64,000 nucleotides of DNA. It comes from RUG11237 sp050874665 (lineage in GTDB: Bacteria; Bacillota; Clostridia; Lachnospirales; Lachnospiraceae). The stretch spans positions 186,001 through 250,000 of the forward strand of contig JBNMLC010000002.1 in NCBI GenBank assembly GCA_050874665.1, read 5' to 3'. This document shows positions 43,973 to 53,809 of this stretch, piece after piece (position 1 is the stretch's first letter; every line of letters starts with the position of its first letter). The position numbers and the translations under genes are program-made. Under the pieces are notes generated by a model. That model saw nothing but the letters and a program-made list of their open reading frames with translations, was not told the origin of the DNA and did not search any database.

Positions 43973-45379
43973 CTATGGTTTTGTCAAAATTCGTACCCAA
44001 CGGTATCGGTTGCAGGTAATAAAGTTAGGGATACATTTTAATAGCTGGTCGATTTTTAAGAAGCAAAATGTAACTACGGGGGAGAAGTTAAATACAAAGG
44101 CACTGAGGAAAGCAAATGGTATGGTAAATAGCCACATAAACAGGTTATCCATTAACGCCCCGTATTTTGTGAAACCGCCACCGGCAATAATACCGCTCTG
44201 CACAGGGTATTCATAACATGTACCGATGGTAGTTATACTTAACAAAGTTAAAAATTTGCTTGCTAAAATTTTAGTCTCTTCGGATACCGAATAAATACCT
44301 ATAATAGAATCCTTTAAAAGAAACATCAGTCCACCAAATATTACACCGGTACATAGAAAAATAATCTGCATAGTTTTTGCATATGACCGTACTTTGTTGA
44401 GTTTCCCCTCTCCAATGGTTTTGCCTATGGTAATGGAAGAAACATTGGCACAAGACATTCCCACAACTGCAAAGATCTGAAAAATCACAATGGCAATACT
44501 GTTAGCAGCAATGACTGTTGCACTGATATGTCCCAGGATAGCGGTTTGTGCTGCCTGGGCAACACCCCATAGCATGCCGCTTATTACGATAGGTAAGGAA
44601 ACTTTGATATAATGAGTCAGATAAGTAAAATCAAAGCAGAACAGTTCCTTTAGTGTCATCTTTAGCTTTTTATCAATAAACAGCACATACACAACAATAA
44701 TTATAAGCTCTACCATTCTGCTGACTAAAGTCGCAACTGCAGCACCAACAATACCAAGCTCTGGCGCACCCCAGTTACCATAAATAAAACAGTAGTTCAG
44801 GCAGATGTTAATACAGATTGTACTGATAGACATAATAGTACCAATCATTGCTGTTTCTACGCTCTGTAAAGAGTACATCAAAGAATTTGAAATGCAAAAA
44901 ATTAAATAGGTCCAACAGATTACATTAAGGTACTTTTCGCCTTCTGCAATGACCTTCTGGTCATTGGTAAAAATAGATAACACTTCCGTTGGAAAAACTT
45001 TTGCGATGACAAAAAAGATGACGCCTACGATAAATGCAAATTTCACTCCAATAGTAATGATTTTTTTAATAGAATCTATTTTTTGCTGCCCCCAATATTG
45101 AGAAGCTAATACAACAATTCCCATGCCGATTCCGGCTGCAATCTGTTGTAATGTAAATTGTATTTGATTGACTAAAGTTGCACCTGACAATGCGAGTTCA
45201 GTATATTTTCCAAGCATAATGTTATCTACCATATTAACAGTTAATGCTGCAAGCTGTTGTAAAGTAACGACAAATAATAATGGAAAAAATATTTTGTAAA
45301 ATGACTGGTCACTCGTAAAGACTCCTAAGATTTTCTTTTCTGTATCCAGGGGGAGCGGGGTATAATCCTTCTTTTTCAT
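43973..45379 (-). CDS. MATE-family multidrug/Na+ antiporter
   Basis: 468 residues; ATG at 45379 with AAAAGGAG upstream. About twelve membrane helices in two pseudo-repeated halves. Conserved MATE segments are seen: LTVNMVDNIMLGKYTELALSG near the start, GIVGAAVATLVSRMVELIII, and TIGKTIGEGKLNKVRSYAK in the second half. The C-terminus after the last helix is longer and basic. Cation-coupled efflux of organic compounds is the family role; the substrate is unknown. Divergent from the YunG-like gene. Confidence 0.9.
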   Translation of the reverse strand: MKKKDYTPLPLDTEKKILGVFTSDQSFYKIFFPLLFVVTLQQLAALTVNMVDNIMLGKYTELALSGATLVNQIQFTLQQIAAGIGMGIVVLASQYWGQQKIDSIKKIITIGVKFAFIVGVIFFVIAKVFPTEVLSIFTNDQKVIAEGEKYLNVICWTYLIFCISNSLMYSLQSVETAMIGTIMSISTICINICLNYCFIYGNWGAPELGIVGAAVATLVSRMVELIIIVVYVLFIDKKLKMTLKELFCFDFTYLTHYIKVSLPIVISGMLWGVAQAAQTAILGHISATVIAANSIAIVIFQIFAVVGMSCANVSSITIGKTIGEGKLNKVRSYAKTMQIIFLCTGVIFGGLMFLLKDSIIGIYSVSEETKILASKFLTLLSITTIGTCYEYPVQSGIIAGGGFTKYGALMDNLFMWLFTIPFAFLSAFVFNFSPVVTFCFLKIDQLLKCIPNFITCNRYRWVRILTKP

Positions 45380-45540
45380 GAAATCTCCTTTTAAAATTTA
45401 ATTAGGTATAGCTAACTTAGAAACTAACTTAGGTATTAGGCATTTTCTTGTATTATTCTTCCGTAATGTGTTAAAATATATCCAAAATTAGCCTGAAAAG
45501 CTAGTGTTATTATTTAAATTATATTAGGAGAAAACGTATC

Positions 45541-46140
45541 ATGTGGAAAATCGAAAGTATTAGGGAAGCAGATTATGGCTGTGAAGAGAGACTGCCGGAG
45601 CAGAAATTGAAGTGTTTTGTAACTCTGGTAAATGAAACAGGAGGGAAAAGAAGCTTTGAGGTTGAGGATGAATGGCTTACGGAACATAACCTTAACGAAG
45701 GTGGAAGATGGTATGATTTCTGGGGCTGGGAGAAGGCCAATACGATTGCGATAACAGAGGAATACGAAGGAATCAGAACGCCAAAAGATCTGTACGATGC
45801 ACTTTCGGATATTTGGTGTAAGGATACTTGTGCACCAAGGCTCAGAGAACAATGGAATAAGGAAAATATGACACTGGGACAGTGCTCTATTACAGCCTTT
45901 TTAGCACAGGATATTTTTGGTGGAAAGGTCTATGGTATTTTGCGAAAGGGAGGAAATTATCACTGTTATAATGTTGTGGGAAATTGTGCTTTTGATTTAA
46001 CCAGTGAACAGTTCAAAGACGAGGTGCTCTCCTATGAAAATACACCAGAACAGTTTAGGGAAATACACTTTGAAAAGGAAGAAAAAAGAATGAGATATGA
46101 GTATTTAAAGAATTCTCTGAAACAACGGCTTAAAAATTAG
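45541..46140 (+). CDS. YunG-like protein with N-terminal extension
   Basis: 199 residues with AGGAGAAAACG upstream. The C-terminal 110 residues follow the YunG pattern: a Trp-Asn-Lys-Glu segment, then TLGQCSITAFLAQDIFGGKVYG, NYHCYNVVGNCAFDLTSEQF and a final helix RMRYEYLKNSLKQRL. The first 75 residues form an added small domain (ERLPEQKLKCFVTLVNETGG). YunG proteins are uncharacterised; the conserved Cys and His hint at a papain-like fold. Function unknown. Confidence 0.65.
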   Translation: MWKIESIREADYGCEERLPEQKLKCFVTLVNETGGKRSFEVEDEWLTEHNLNEGGRWYDFWGWEKANTIAITEEYEGIRTPKDLYDALSDIWCKDTCAPRLREQWNKENMTLGQCSITAFLAQDIFGGKVYGILRKGGNYHCYNVVGNCAFDLTSEQFKDEVLSYENTPEQFREIHFEKEEKRMRYEYLKNSLKQRLKN

Positions 46141-46186
46141 TTGAAAAAATTTTAAATAATGATAATATTTATATATAAAGCTTAGA

Positions 46187-46262
46187 GTGTCAAAATACCC
46201 GAATCGGTGAGTACATGGATTGTTCCGCACGTTGCACTTTTCACAATCCGCCCTTTTGACAC
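46187..46262. repeat. Intergenic palindromic element with GTGTCAAAA ends
   Basis: Ends GTGTCAAAA (46187) and TTTTGACAC (46254-46262) are inverted repeats. A second stem GGATTGT/ACAATCC lies inside. A similar frame with inverted GTCAAAA/TTTTGAC ends is found at 55845-55945. Possibly a dispersed non-autonomous element or structured RNA. Confidence 0.45.
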
Positions 46263-46295
46263 TGTAATCATATAAATTAAAACTAGGAGGTTACG

Positions 46296-46598
46296 ATGGT
46301 TAAGCATATTATTTTATGGACATTAAAAGATGAATTTTCAAAAGAAGAAAAAGAAAGTATAAAGGCTGGGATAAAAGAAGGACTAGAAGGACTGAAAGGT
46401 CAGATACCAGGGCTTTTAGACATTTCTGTAAGAACTACTTGCCTGGACAGCTCGACAGTAGACGTAATGCTGGATTCTTCCTTTGAAAGCGCAGAAGCAC
46501 TAAAAGGTTACAGTACACACCCAAATCATGTGGCAGTGGCAGATAGTAAGGTTCGCCCATACACAGCAACAAGAGCATGCATGGATTTTGAGGTATAA
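46296..46598 (+). CDS. Dabb-family stress-responsive protein
   Basis: 100 residues with TAGGAGG upstream. The alpha+beta barrel Dabb pattern is complete: MVKHIILWTLKDE, GLLDISVRTTCLD, DVMLDSSFESAEALKGYSTHPNH, and a last VRPYTATRACMDFEV strand. Usually a dimeric small protein, induced by stress in some hosts; biochemical role unknown. Single gene ending at the terminator at 46683. Confidence 0.9.
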   Translation: MVKHIILWTLKDEFSKEEKESIKAGIKEGLEGLKGQIPGLLDISVRTTCLDSSTVDVMLDSSFESAEALKGYSTHPNHVAVADSKVRPYTATRACMDFEV

Positions 46599-46682
46599 GA
46601 CGATTCCGAGTTGTCTGGGACTGGGTGATGCAGGAAATCGCATTTTCGAAACGAAGTGATATCTGAATAATAAACAGTCAGC

Positions 46683-46717
46683 CGGGAATTTCCATAAACA
46701 GAGGAATTCCCGTTTTT
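46683..46717 (+). terminator. Rho-independent terminator
   Basis: CGGGAATTTCC pairs with GGAATTCCCG (46703-46712), followed by TTTTT. Confidence 0.75.
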
Positions 46718-46756
46718 CTGTTATTGTATAAGTATTAACACGAAGAGGAAACAAAT

Positions 46757-47911
46757 ATGAAATTGATTCACCTATCGGATCTCCATATAGGAAAACGTAT
46801 TCATGGTTTTCCCATGTTAGAAGATCAAAAATATATTTTGCAGGAAATTTTGCATATTGTAAAAAAAGAAAATCCGGATGCGGTCTTGATTGCCGGTGAT
46901 TTGTATGATAAGGGTGTGCCGCCTACAGAAGCAGTACAGGTTCTGGATAAATTTCTTACCAGGTTGGCAGATTTAAATATTCCGGTAATGGCAATCAGTG
47001 GAAATCATGACTCACCAGAAAGAATTGCTTTTGGAGCGGATTTATTAAAGGAAAGAAATGTATACTTGACTCCGGTTTATGATGGGAATGCTACCAGGGT
47101 AACGTTATATGACGCTCATGGCCCGGTAACTATATATTTGCTGCCGTTCCTAAAACCTGCAATGGTACGTCACGCTTTGGAAGAAAAATATCCGGAAGAG
47201 GAAATGGACTCTTATCAAAAAGCTTTCGAAATAGCTGTAAAAGAATTGAATATAAATAAGGAAGAAAGAAATGTCTTAGTAGCACACCAGTTTGTTGCAG
47301 GAGCAAAGCAGTGTGAATCCGAGGAATTGCAGATAGGTGGACTTGACCAGATTTCAGTAAATACGTTGGAAGCTTTTGATTATGTGGCATTAGGACATCT
47401 TCATAGTCCTCAAAGGGTAGGGAAAGATACAGTGCGCTATAGTGGCACACCGTTAAAATATTCTTTTTCGGAAGTGTCACAGGAGAAATCGGTTACTGTG
47501 GTGCAACTGTCTGAAAAAGGAAACGTGGAGATTACCACAATTCCATTACAACCGTTGCGAGATATGAAAAAAATCAAGGGAACTTATTTAGAGCTTACCA
47601 GTAAATCTTTTTATGAAAGTATTAACACACAGGACTATGTATATGTGACACTTACAGATGAAGAAGATGTTCCCGATGCTTTGCAGAAGCTTCGACTGTT
47701 TTACCCGAATCTTATGTGTATGGATTATGACAATAAGCGCACAAAAGGTGTACAGGAAATTAGCGTTACAGAAGAAGTGGAGCAAAAATCAGAAATTGAG
47801 TTGTTTGAGGAATTGTTTGAACTACAAAATAATCAGCCAATGAGTGGGGTACAAAAGGATTTTGCCAAGAATTTGATAGAGAAGTTAAGGGAAGAGGGAA
47901 ACAATAAATGA
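46757..47911 (+). CDS. sbcD: Exonuclease subunit SbcD (Mre11-like)
   Basis: 384 residues; ATG with GAAGAGGAAAC upstream. Calcineurin-type phosphoesterase motifs in order: SDLHIGKRIHGF, AGDLYDKGVPP, GNHDSPERI, an AHQFVAGA motif and ALGHLHSPQ. Mre11-like nuclease that with SbcC opens hairpins and degrades blocked DNA ends. The stop overlaps the sbcC start by four bases. Confidence 0.96.
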   Translation: MKLIHLSDLHIGKRIHGFPMLEDQKYILQEILHIVKKENPDAVLIAGDLYDKGVPPTEAVQVLDKFLTRLADLNIPVMAISGNHDSPERIAFGADLLKERNVYLTPVYDGNATRVTLYDAHGPVTIYLLPFLKPAMVRHALEEKYPEEEMDSYQKAFEIAVKELNINKEERNVLVAHQFVAGAKQCESEELQIGGLDQISVNTLEAFDYVALGHLHSPQRVGKDTVRYSGTPLKYSFSEVSQEKSVTVVQLSEKGNVEITTIPLQPLRDMKKIKGTYLELTSKSFYESINTQDYVYVTLTDEEDVPDALQKLRLFYPNLMCMDYDNKRTKGVQEISVTEEVEQKSEIELFEELFELQNNQPMSGVQKDFAKNLIEKLREEGNNK

Positions 47912-50900
47912 AGCCATTAAAATTAACTATGAGTGCCTTTGGTCCTTACGCCGGAAAAACAGAAATTGATTTTGAACAATTGGGAAATCAGGGGGTTTTT
48001 CTAATTACAGGAGATACTGGTGCTGGAAAAACTACCATTTTCGATGCCATTGCGTTTGCTTTATTTGGAGAGGCCAGTGGAAGTGTCAGAGCTACGGATA
48101 TGTTTCGCAGCAAATATGCCAAAGAAGACGTTAAAACCTTTGTGGAATTGACTTTTTTGTATCAGGGAAAAATATATAAAGTAAAAAGAAATCCGGAATA
48201 CCTGCGCCCCAAAGAAAGAGGCAGCGGTTTTACGATGCAAAAAAGTGAAGCGGAGCTTATTTTTCCAGATGACAGACAGCCTGTGACGAAGGCGGCAGAA
48301 GTAACTAGAGCAGTGGAAGAATTGCTAGGAGTTGATTACCATCAGTTCACACAGATTGCAATGATTGCGCAGGGAGATTTTCAAAAGCTGTTAATTGCCG
48401 GAACGAGCGAGCGGAGCGAAATTTTCCGGAAAATTTTTCATACAAAATTATATCAGGTGCTACAGCTTAAGCTGAAAGAGGAAGAGAAAACAAGGAAAAA
48501 TATTTATGACGATACTAGAAAAGGTATGATTCAGTATATGAATGATATTTCGTGTGAACATAATCTATGGATAGGCAAGGAATTATCTGATTTAAAAAAA
48601 CGTAAATTTGAAGGAAGTAATGAAAGAGGCTTAGAACTCTTAAAGCAGTTAAATGAAATCGATGAAAAGCGTTATTTAGATTTAGAAAAAGAACAGAATC
48701 TGCTTTCGGAACAAAAGGAGCAGCAGATTAAACTGCTTTCTAAGGCAGAGCAGGGAAAAAAGGTGAAGGAAAAGTTAGAACAGCAGAAGCTTTGTTTGCA
48801 GCAACTACTTCCTAAGGAAGAATTGGCGAGGACAAAATTAGATGAGAAAGCGGATTATCCACAATGGTGTGAAAGATTAAAGGACAAAATTCGTATTGAG
48901 CAGGAACATTTAGCAGAGCAGGAGAATTTAAAAACACAGGAAAAAAGGCTTGTATTGCAGCGGGAAGAATTGCAGGAAGAGGAAAAAGTACGGCAGGAAT
49001 ATCAGAAAAGGCAGGAACAATTACAGAAGGAAATGCAAGTGGATAAAGGAGAACTGGATAAGTTAAAAGACACAGGTGAGAAAAGTGAAAGATTCCGTCA
49101 TCAGATAGGGCTTATGACAGAGCGAAAAGCACAGCTGCAGCAAGGAAAAACAGAATTGATGGAGGTATGCGAAAAAGTTGCAAAGGGAGAAAAAAGTCTT
49201 ATAAAAATAAGCGAAAATTTAGAAGTACAAAAAGTGAAGCATAAGGATTTGCTAGAGCAGCTAGAGCAATGGAAAGATGCAGCCAGTCATCAGGCAAAGA
49301 TAAATGGGCTTCTTCAGGAAACCCAACGTTTGAAAGAACAATGGGAAAACAGTGGAAATCTGTTAGAGGATACCACCGAAAAGTTTAAACAGTTCTCAGA
49401 GGATAAGAAAAAAATAGAAGAGGACATGAAAGAAAAGGAAACAGTGCTACAGGAAAAAATAAAAGCAAAGGAGGGATTGCAGGATACTGCGTTAAAGCTA
49501 CTGCAGTTAGAAAACCAGGAAAATGAACTGCAAGAAAAGCATCAGAGGCTGCAGGAAAAAAAGAAAAAACTTGATCAACTTTCAAAAAAAGTGCAGGAAG
49601 TAAAAGAAAAGCAGGAAGAGTACAAAAGAAATGTAGCAAGGCGGGAAGAAGAGAGAAATAAATGTAATTATTTAGAAAAGTTATTTTTAGATGCGCAGGC
49701 CGGAATTTTAGCAAAAAATCTGACAGAAGGTACGCCATGTCCGGTGTGCGGTTCTACCCATCATCCGGTGTTAGCTGTAGTGCCGAAAGAAGTACCGCAA
49801 AAGGAAGTATTAGATGAGGCAAGAAAAGTGGCATCTGAGTGGGAGGCAAAAGCGGAAAGGGCCAGTGCAGAGGCAGGGCAGAAGCATATGCAGGTGCTGC
49901 AGGAAGCAACAGAATTGGCAGAGAGCTTTGCTAAGGATATCTCCCGGGAATTTACAAAGGAAAAATTTCAAGAAGATGACAGAACGTATCTAGAACAATG
50001 GAAGAAAGTTACAAAGACTTTGGAGGAGGAACTTGAAGAATCTAGAAAGCAGTTTATACTTAGACAGGAGAAGCTGTGTAAAGAGGAAGCGGAATTTGCG
50101 AATCTTTCAGAGGATATTAAGAAGAAGCAGGAAGAAGTGGTGCAGCTGCAGAAAAAACTTGCACAAAAAGAACAGGAACTGGCGCAGGTGAAGGGACAGA
50201 AGCTATTACAAGAACAGCAGTATATTGCGGTGGAACAGGAGTTGACGGACTTTGCAAAGCAGAGTTTGTCACAAAGTCATTTTATGAAAGCAACAAAGGA
50301 AGAAGTAGAGAAATTATATTTTTATGTAAAGCAGCTTTGGGAGGAAGCAGAGGAAAAAGTTCAAAAATATGTTTTTTTGGAAAAACAGGAGCAGGAAACC
50401 AAGAAATATTTAGAACAGGAAAATACAAGCAGACAGGTGTTGGAAAACCAGCTTGGGAAACTGAAAGGCAGTATGGATACTTTACAAGATAATCTGAAAA
50501 ACGTATTAACAAAGCTGCCGGAATATATAAAGCTGCCGGATGAAGTAGAAAAAGATGCGTTAATTTCAGCGACTGAAAAGGTATTGCAAAGCTTGCAGGC
50601 AGATATTATTTCTTTAGAAAACAAAATTTGCGAGAACGATAAAAAAGTGATACAAAAAAAGACGTTAGAGGAAAATATTTTAAAGCGGGAGGAAGAACAA
50701 ACGCAGCTGATGGCACAAATGCAAGAGATGGCGGTTGCTTTGGAACGTAAGATTACCACACTCGAACAACAAGAAAGTATGGTTAGAGAACTAAAGGAAA
50801 AACTTCAGGGAAATTCGAAAGAGGAAACGGAAGAAAAAATTGCGGAATTGCAAAAGCATAAGGCACAGTTAGAACAGGAGCATGAAGAGGCAAAGAAGGT

Positions 50901-51702
50901 TTACCAGGAATATAGAGAAGAGGTTGGCAAAGTAAGAGCACTGATAGAAGATTTGGAGAAGCAGAGTAAAGAAAGTGAAGGCTATGATGTGGAGGAACTG
51001 ACACAGCAGGGGCAACAATTAGAATTAAAACAACAGAAAATTTCCAAAGAGTTAAAAGAATGCTACAGTGTTTTGCAAACCAATCAGAGGATATTAAAAC
51101 GTGTTTCAATCCATCAAAATAATCTGGTGCATGCGGAACAAGAGTATATCTGGGTAAAAGCACTTTCTGATACGGCGAATGGAAATATTGCCCGGAAAAG
51201 AAAAGTGGAATTAGAAACCTATGTACAGATGGCATATTTTGATCGGATTTTAAAGCGTGCGAACAAAAGGCTTTTGAAGATGAGTTCAAATCAGTATGAA
51301 CTGAAACGCCAGGAAAATAGCGAAAATAAAAAGGAGAAGACAGGACTGGAATTAGATGTTATTGATCATTATAATGGAACGGAACGAAGCGTGAAAACGT
51401 TATCTGGAGGCGAATCTTTTCAGGCCTCCCTCTCATTGGCATTGGGACTTTCTGATGAAATACAGGCAAGTGCCGGAGGAATCCGATTAGACACTATGTT
51501 TATTGATGAAGGCTTTGGTTCGCTGGATGAAGAAGCATTAAATCAGGCAATGAAAGCACTGCATGGATTAGCACAGGGAGAACGGCTGGTAGGAATCATC
51601 TCTCATGTATCTGAATTAAAGGAAAAAATTGATAAAAAAATTATCATTACGAAACGTAGAAGTGAAGATGGCATTGGAAGTTTTGCGGAGGTAGAAAAAT
51701 AA
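47908..51702 (+). CDS. sbcC: Exonuclease subunit SbcC (Rad50-like)
   Basis: 1264 residues; start inside the sbcD stop (ATGA). Walker A GDTGAGKTTIFDAIAFALFG near residue 32; two long coiled-coil arms joined at a zinc-hook CPVCGSTHHP near residue 615; C-terminal signature SGGESFQASLSLALG and Walker B MFIDEGFGSLDEEA. Complete and uninterrupted. Partner of SbcD in double-strand end processing. Confidence 0.96.
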   Translation: MKPLKLTMSAFGPYAGKTEIDFEQLGNQGVFLITGDTGAGKTTIFDAIAFALFGEASGSVRATDMFRSKYAKEDVKTFVELTFLYQGKIYKVKRNPEYLRPKERGSGFTMQKSEAELIFPDDRQPVTKAAEVTRAVEELLGVDYHQFTQIAMIAQGDFQKLLIAGTSERSEIFRKIFHTKLYQVLQLKLKEEEKTRKNIYDDTRKGMIQYMNDISCEHNLWIGKELSDLKKRKFEGSNERGLELLKQLNEIDEKRYLDLEKEQNLLSEQKEQQIKLLSKAEQGKKVKEKLEQQKLCLQQLLPKEELARTKLDEKADYPQWCERLKDKIRIEQEHLAEQENLKTQEKRLVLQREELQEEEKVRQEYQKRQEQLQKEMQVDKGELDKLKDTGEKSERFRHQIGLMTERKAQLQQGKTELMEVCEKVAKGEKSLIKISENLEVQKVKHKDLLEQLEQWKDAASHQAKINGLLQETQRLKEQWENSGNLLEDTTEKFKQFSEDKKKIEEDMKEKETVLQEKIKAKEGLQDTALKLLQLENQENELQEKHQRLQEKKKKLDQLSKKVQEVKEKQEEYKRNVARREEERNKCNYLEKLFLDAQAGILAKNLTEGTPCPVCGSTHHPVLAVVPKEVPQKEVLDEARKVASEWEAKAERASAEAGQKHMQVLQEATELAESFAKDISREFTKEKFQEDDRTYLEQWKKVTKTLEEELEESRKQFILRQEKLCKEEAEFANLSEDIKKKQEEVVQLQKKLAQKEQELAQVKGQKLLQEQQYIAVEQELTDFAKQSLSQSHFMKATKEEVEKLYFYVKQLWEEAEEKVQKYVFLEKQEQETKKYLEQENTSRQVLENQLGKLKGSMDTLQDNLKNVLTKLPEYIKLPDEVEKDALISATEKVLQSLQADIISLENKICENDKKVIQKKTLEENILKREEEQTQLMAQMQEMAVALERKITTLEQQESMVRELKEKLQGNSKEETEEKIAELQKHKAQLEQEHEEAKKVYQEYREEVGKVRALIEDLEKQSKESEGYDVEELTQQGQQLELKQQKISKELKECYSVLQTNQRILKRVSIHQNNLVHAEQEYIWVKALSDTANGNIARKRKVELETYVQMAYFDRILKRANKRLLKMSSNQYELKRQENSENKKEKTGLELDVIDHYNGTERSVKTLSGGESFQASLSLALGLSDEIQASAGGIRLDTMFIDEGFGSLDEEALNQAMKALHGLAQGERLVGIISHVSELKEKIDKKIIITKRRSEDGIGSFAEVEK

Positions 51703-51719
51703 AAAATATAAAAATCAGA

Positions 51720-52343
51720 GTGCCCATGTATTTTATTGGGCTGTTTATTATGACAATCGGAATTGCTATATCAGTGAAATCAAATCTTGGGGTTTCGCCT
51801 GTAAGTTCTATACCATATACAATGACTTGCGTATGGGGAATTGAAATGGGAAAAGCCACGATACTCTTTCATTGCGCTTTAGTAATGCTCCAAATAGTAA
51901 TATTAAGGAAGAATTTTAAACTTGTAGACCTGCTTCAGATTGCAGTTGGTATTATTTTTGGATATTTTACAACGTTTTGCAATTCTTGTGTTTCATATCT
52001 TCCAACGACGGATAATTTAGTGGTAAGAATCATTATGATGTTGGTTAGTACAGTCTTTATTGCATTTGGAATATTTTTGTATATGCCGGCAAATATTATC
52101 CCTCTGGCTGGAGAAGGAGTGATGCAGGCAATTTCCGATACAACAAGAGTTGAATTTTCAAAAGTAAAGATTACATTTGATGTTTCTATGGTTTTGATTT
52201 CTGTTATCGTATGTCTGATAATGATACATAGCTTTGGCAGTGTTGGTATAGGCACGATTGCAGCAGCTTTGCTGGTAGGTATAGTTTTAGGAATTATAAC
52301 AAAATTATTAGGAGATAAGCGAGATTTATTGCTGAATACATAA
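51720..52343 (+). CDS. YczE/YitT-like integral membrane protein
   Basis: 207 residues if started at GTG 51720 (ATG at 51726 is also possible). Five to six membrane helices with the family's opening YFIGLFIMTIGIAISVKSNLG, then GVSPVSSIPYTM, and a later IIPLAGEGVMQAIS loop. Neither start has a ribosome site. The only good one, GGAGG at 51687-51691, is seven bases before an in-frame ATA at 51699 that overlaps the sbcC stop, suggesting that a former start codon has changed or that ATA is used. Function of the family is unclear. Confidence 0.8.
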   Translation: MPMYFIGLFIMTIGIAISVKSNLGVSPVSSIPYTMTCVWGIEMGKATILFHCALVMLQIVILRKNFKLVDLLQIAVGIIFGYFTTFCNSCVSYLPTTDNLVVRIIMMLVSTVFIAFGIFLYMPANIIPLAGEGVMQAISDTTRVEFSKVKITFDVSMVLISVIVCLIMIHSFGSVGIGTIAAALLVGIVLGIITKLLGDKRDLLLNT

Positions 52344-52352
52344 AAGCGTTTG

Positions 52353-52381
52353 ATTGACAAATAATAACATTACTGATATTA
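52353..52381 (+). promoter_or_regulatory. Promoter ahead of the amidohydrolase
   Basis: TTGACA (52353-52358), 17-bp spacer, TATTAT (52376-52381). A terminator hairpin begins only 15 bp further on. Confidence 0.65.
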
Positions 52382-52396
52382 TTACATTTAGTAAAG

Positions 52397-52420
52397 GTGC
52401 CCTTAGCTGAGGGCATTTTT
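52397..52420 (+). terminator. Terminator hairpin directly behind the promoter
   Basis: TGCCCT and AGGGCA form a six-bp stem followed by six T. It probably ends the membrane-protein transcript, but it also lies in the leader of the next gene. Confidence 0.65.
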
Positions 52421-52446
52421 TCGTTTCCAGAACAGGAGGTAGTAAG

Positions 52447-53673
52447 ATGTTAGAAGCAGAATTGCTAAAAGAGTCTGAACAATACAGCGCATATTTAAAA
52501 GATACCAGACGCTATTTGCACAGTCATCCGGAAACAGAATTTGATTTGTCAAATACAAAGAAATTTGTAAAAAAAGAGCTTAGGGATATGGGATATGAAC
52601 CACAGGAATGTGGAAAAGCAGGAATAATTGCTTTGGCAGGTGGAAAAAGGCCGGGAAAAGTTTTTATGCTTCGCGGAGATATGGATGCACTTCCAATCAG
52701 GGAAGAAGCAGATGTGGAATTTTCTTCTGACAATGGAAAAATGCATGCATGTGGCCATGATATGCATACAACAATGATGCTTGGAGCGGCAAAGATTTTA
52801 AAAAAGCATGAAGATGAAATAGAAGGAACAGTAAAATTAATGTTTCAGCCGGCAGAAGAAATTTTTGAGGGCGCTAATGATATGATACAGGCTGGTTTGC
52901 TGGAAAATCCTACAGTTGACGCAGCACTTATGATACATGTCATGGCAGGTATGCCTTTGCCGGAAGGGACAGTCGTGGTAAGTAATGGTGGTGTCAGTGC
53001 CCCGGCAGCAGATTATTTTAATATTAAGCTTCAGGGAAGGGGCTGCCACGGTTCGATGCCGAATGCAGGCGTTGATCCGGTAAATATTGCAGCTCATGTG
53101 ATTATTGCATTACAGGAATTGCAGGCAAGAGAACTTGCTTTGGCAGATGATGCTGTTTTGACCATTGGAACAATTCATGGAGGAAATGCAGAAAACGTAA
53201 TTCCGGATACAGTAGAATTAGGTGGAACGATTCGTACTTATGATGAAGAAGTACGTGCATTTTTGAAAAAGCGAATGGAAGAAATTGCAAAGGGAACTGC
53301 AATGACGTTCCGTGGTGAGGCAGAAGTAACCTTTGGCAGTGGTTGTCCGACTTTGGTGAATGACAATGATTTATCTGAAAGTGCTGTGAAATATTTGCAG
53401 AAACTATTAGGCACTTCCAAAGTTTTTACAGCCGGACAGCTTACCGCAATGTCAGGTTCCGGCAAAGCTTCTAAGTCGGCGGGGTCTGAAGATTTTGCCT
53501 ATGTAAGCCAACAGGTACCATCAATTATGCTTGCACTGGCAGCCGGACAACCTGAGAATGGGTACTGTTTTCCACAGCACCACCCTAAGGTAAAATTTAA
53601 TGAGGAGGTGCTACCAATCGGAAGCGCAGTGTACGCATACACTGCTTTGGAATGGTTGAAAGAACATAAATAA
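52447..53673 (+). CDS. M20-family amidohydrolase
   Basis: 408 residues with AGGAGGTAG upstream. Peptidase M20D pattern: metal site residues in GDMDALPIREE, MHACGHDMHTTMMLGAAKIL and QPAEEIFEGANDM, a dimerisation domain (GRGCHGSMPNAGVDPVNIAAH), and a late metal ligand in SGSEDFAYVSQQVP-like sequence. Related enzymes remove acyl groups from amino acids (aminoacylase, hippurate hydrolase, N-acetyl-diaminopimelate deacetylase). Exact substrate uncertain. Confidence 0.92.
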   Translation: MLEAELLKESEQYSAYLKDTRRYLHSHPETEFDLSNTKKFVKKELRDMGYEPQECGKAGIIALAGGKRPGKVFMLRGDMDALPIREEADVEFSSDNGKMHACGHDMHTTMMLGAAKILKKHEDEIEGTVKLMFQPAEEIFEGANDMIQAGLLENPTVDAALMIHVMAGMPLPEGTVVVSNGGVSAPAADYFNIKLQGRGCHGSMPNAGVDPVNIAAHVIIALQELQARELALADDAVLTIGTIHGGNAENVIPDTVELGGTIRTYDEEVRAFLKKRMEEIAKGTAMTFRGEAEVTFGSGCPTLVNDNDLSESAVKYLQKLLGTSKVFTAGQLTAMSGSGKASKSAGSEDFAYVSQQVPSIMLALAAGQPENGYCFPQHHPKVKFNEEVLPIGSAVYAYTALEWLKEHK

Positions 53674-53809
53674 CAAAAGTATAATAAAATGCGAAAACGA
53701 GATAAAATTATGGTAATGAGAAAGGATATTAATTAAAGTAGTTGACAGAGAACAAATGACAGAAAATACAGACAAATAGTTAGAAAATATAAAAATATGG
53801 AGGTTTCCT

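Noticed and set aside
50783..51289. 168-codon minus-strand frame inside sbcC
   Set aside because: Antisense to a conserved coiled-coil gene; composition effect of Lys/Glu-rich codons.
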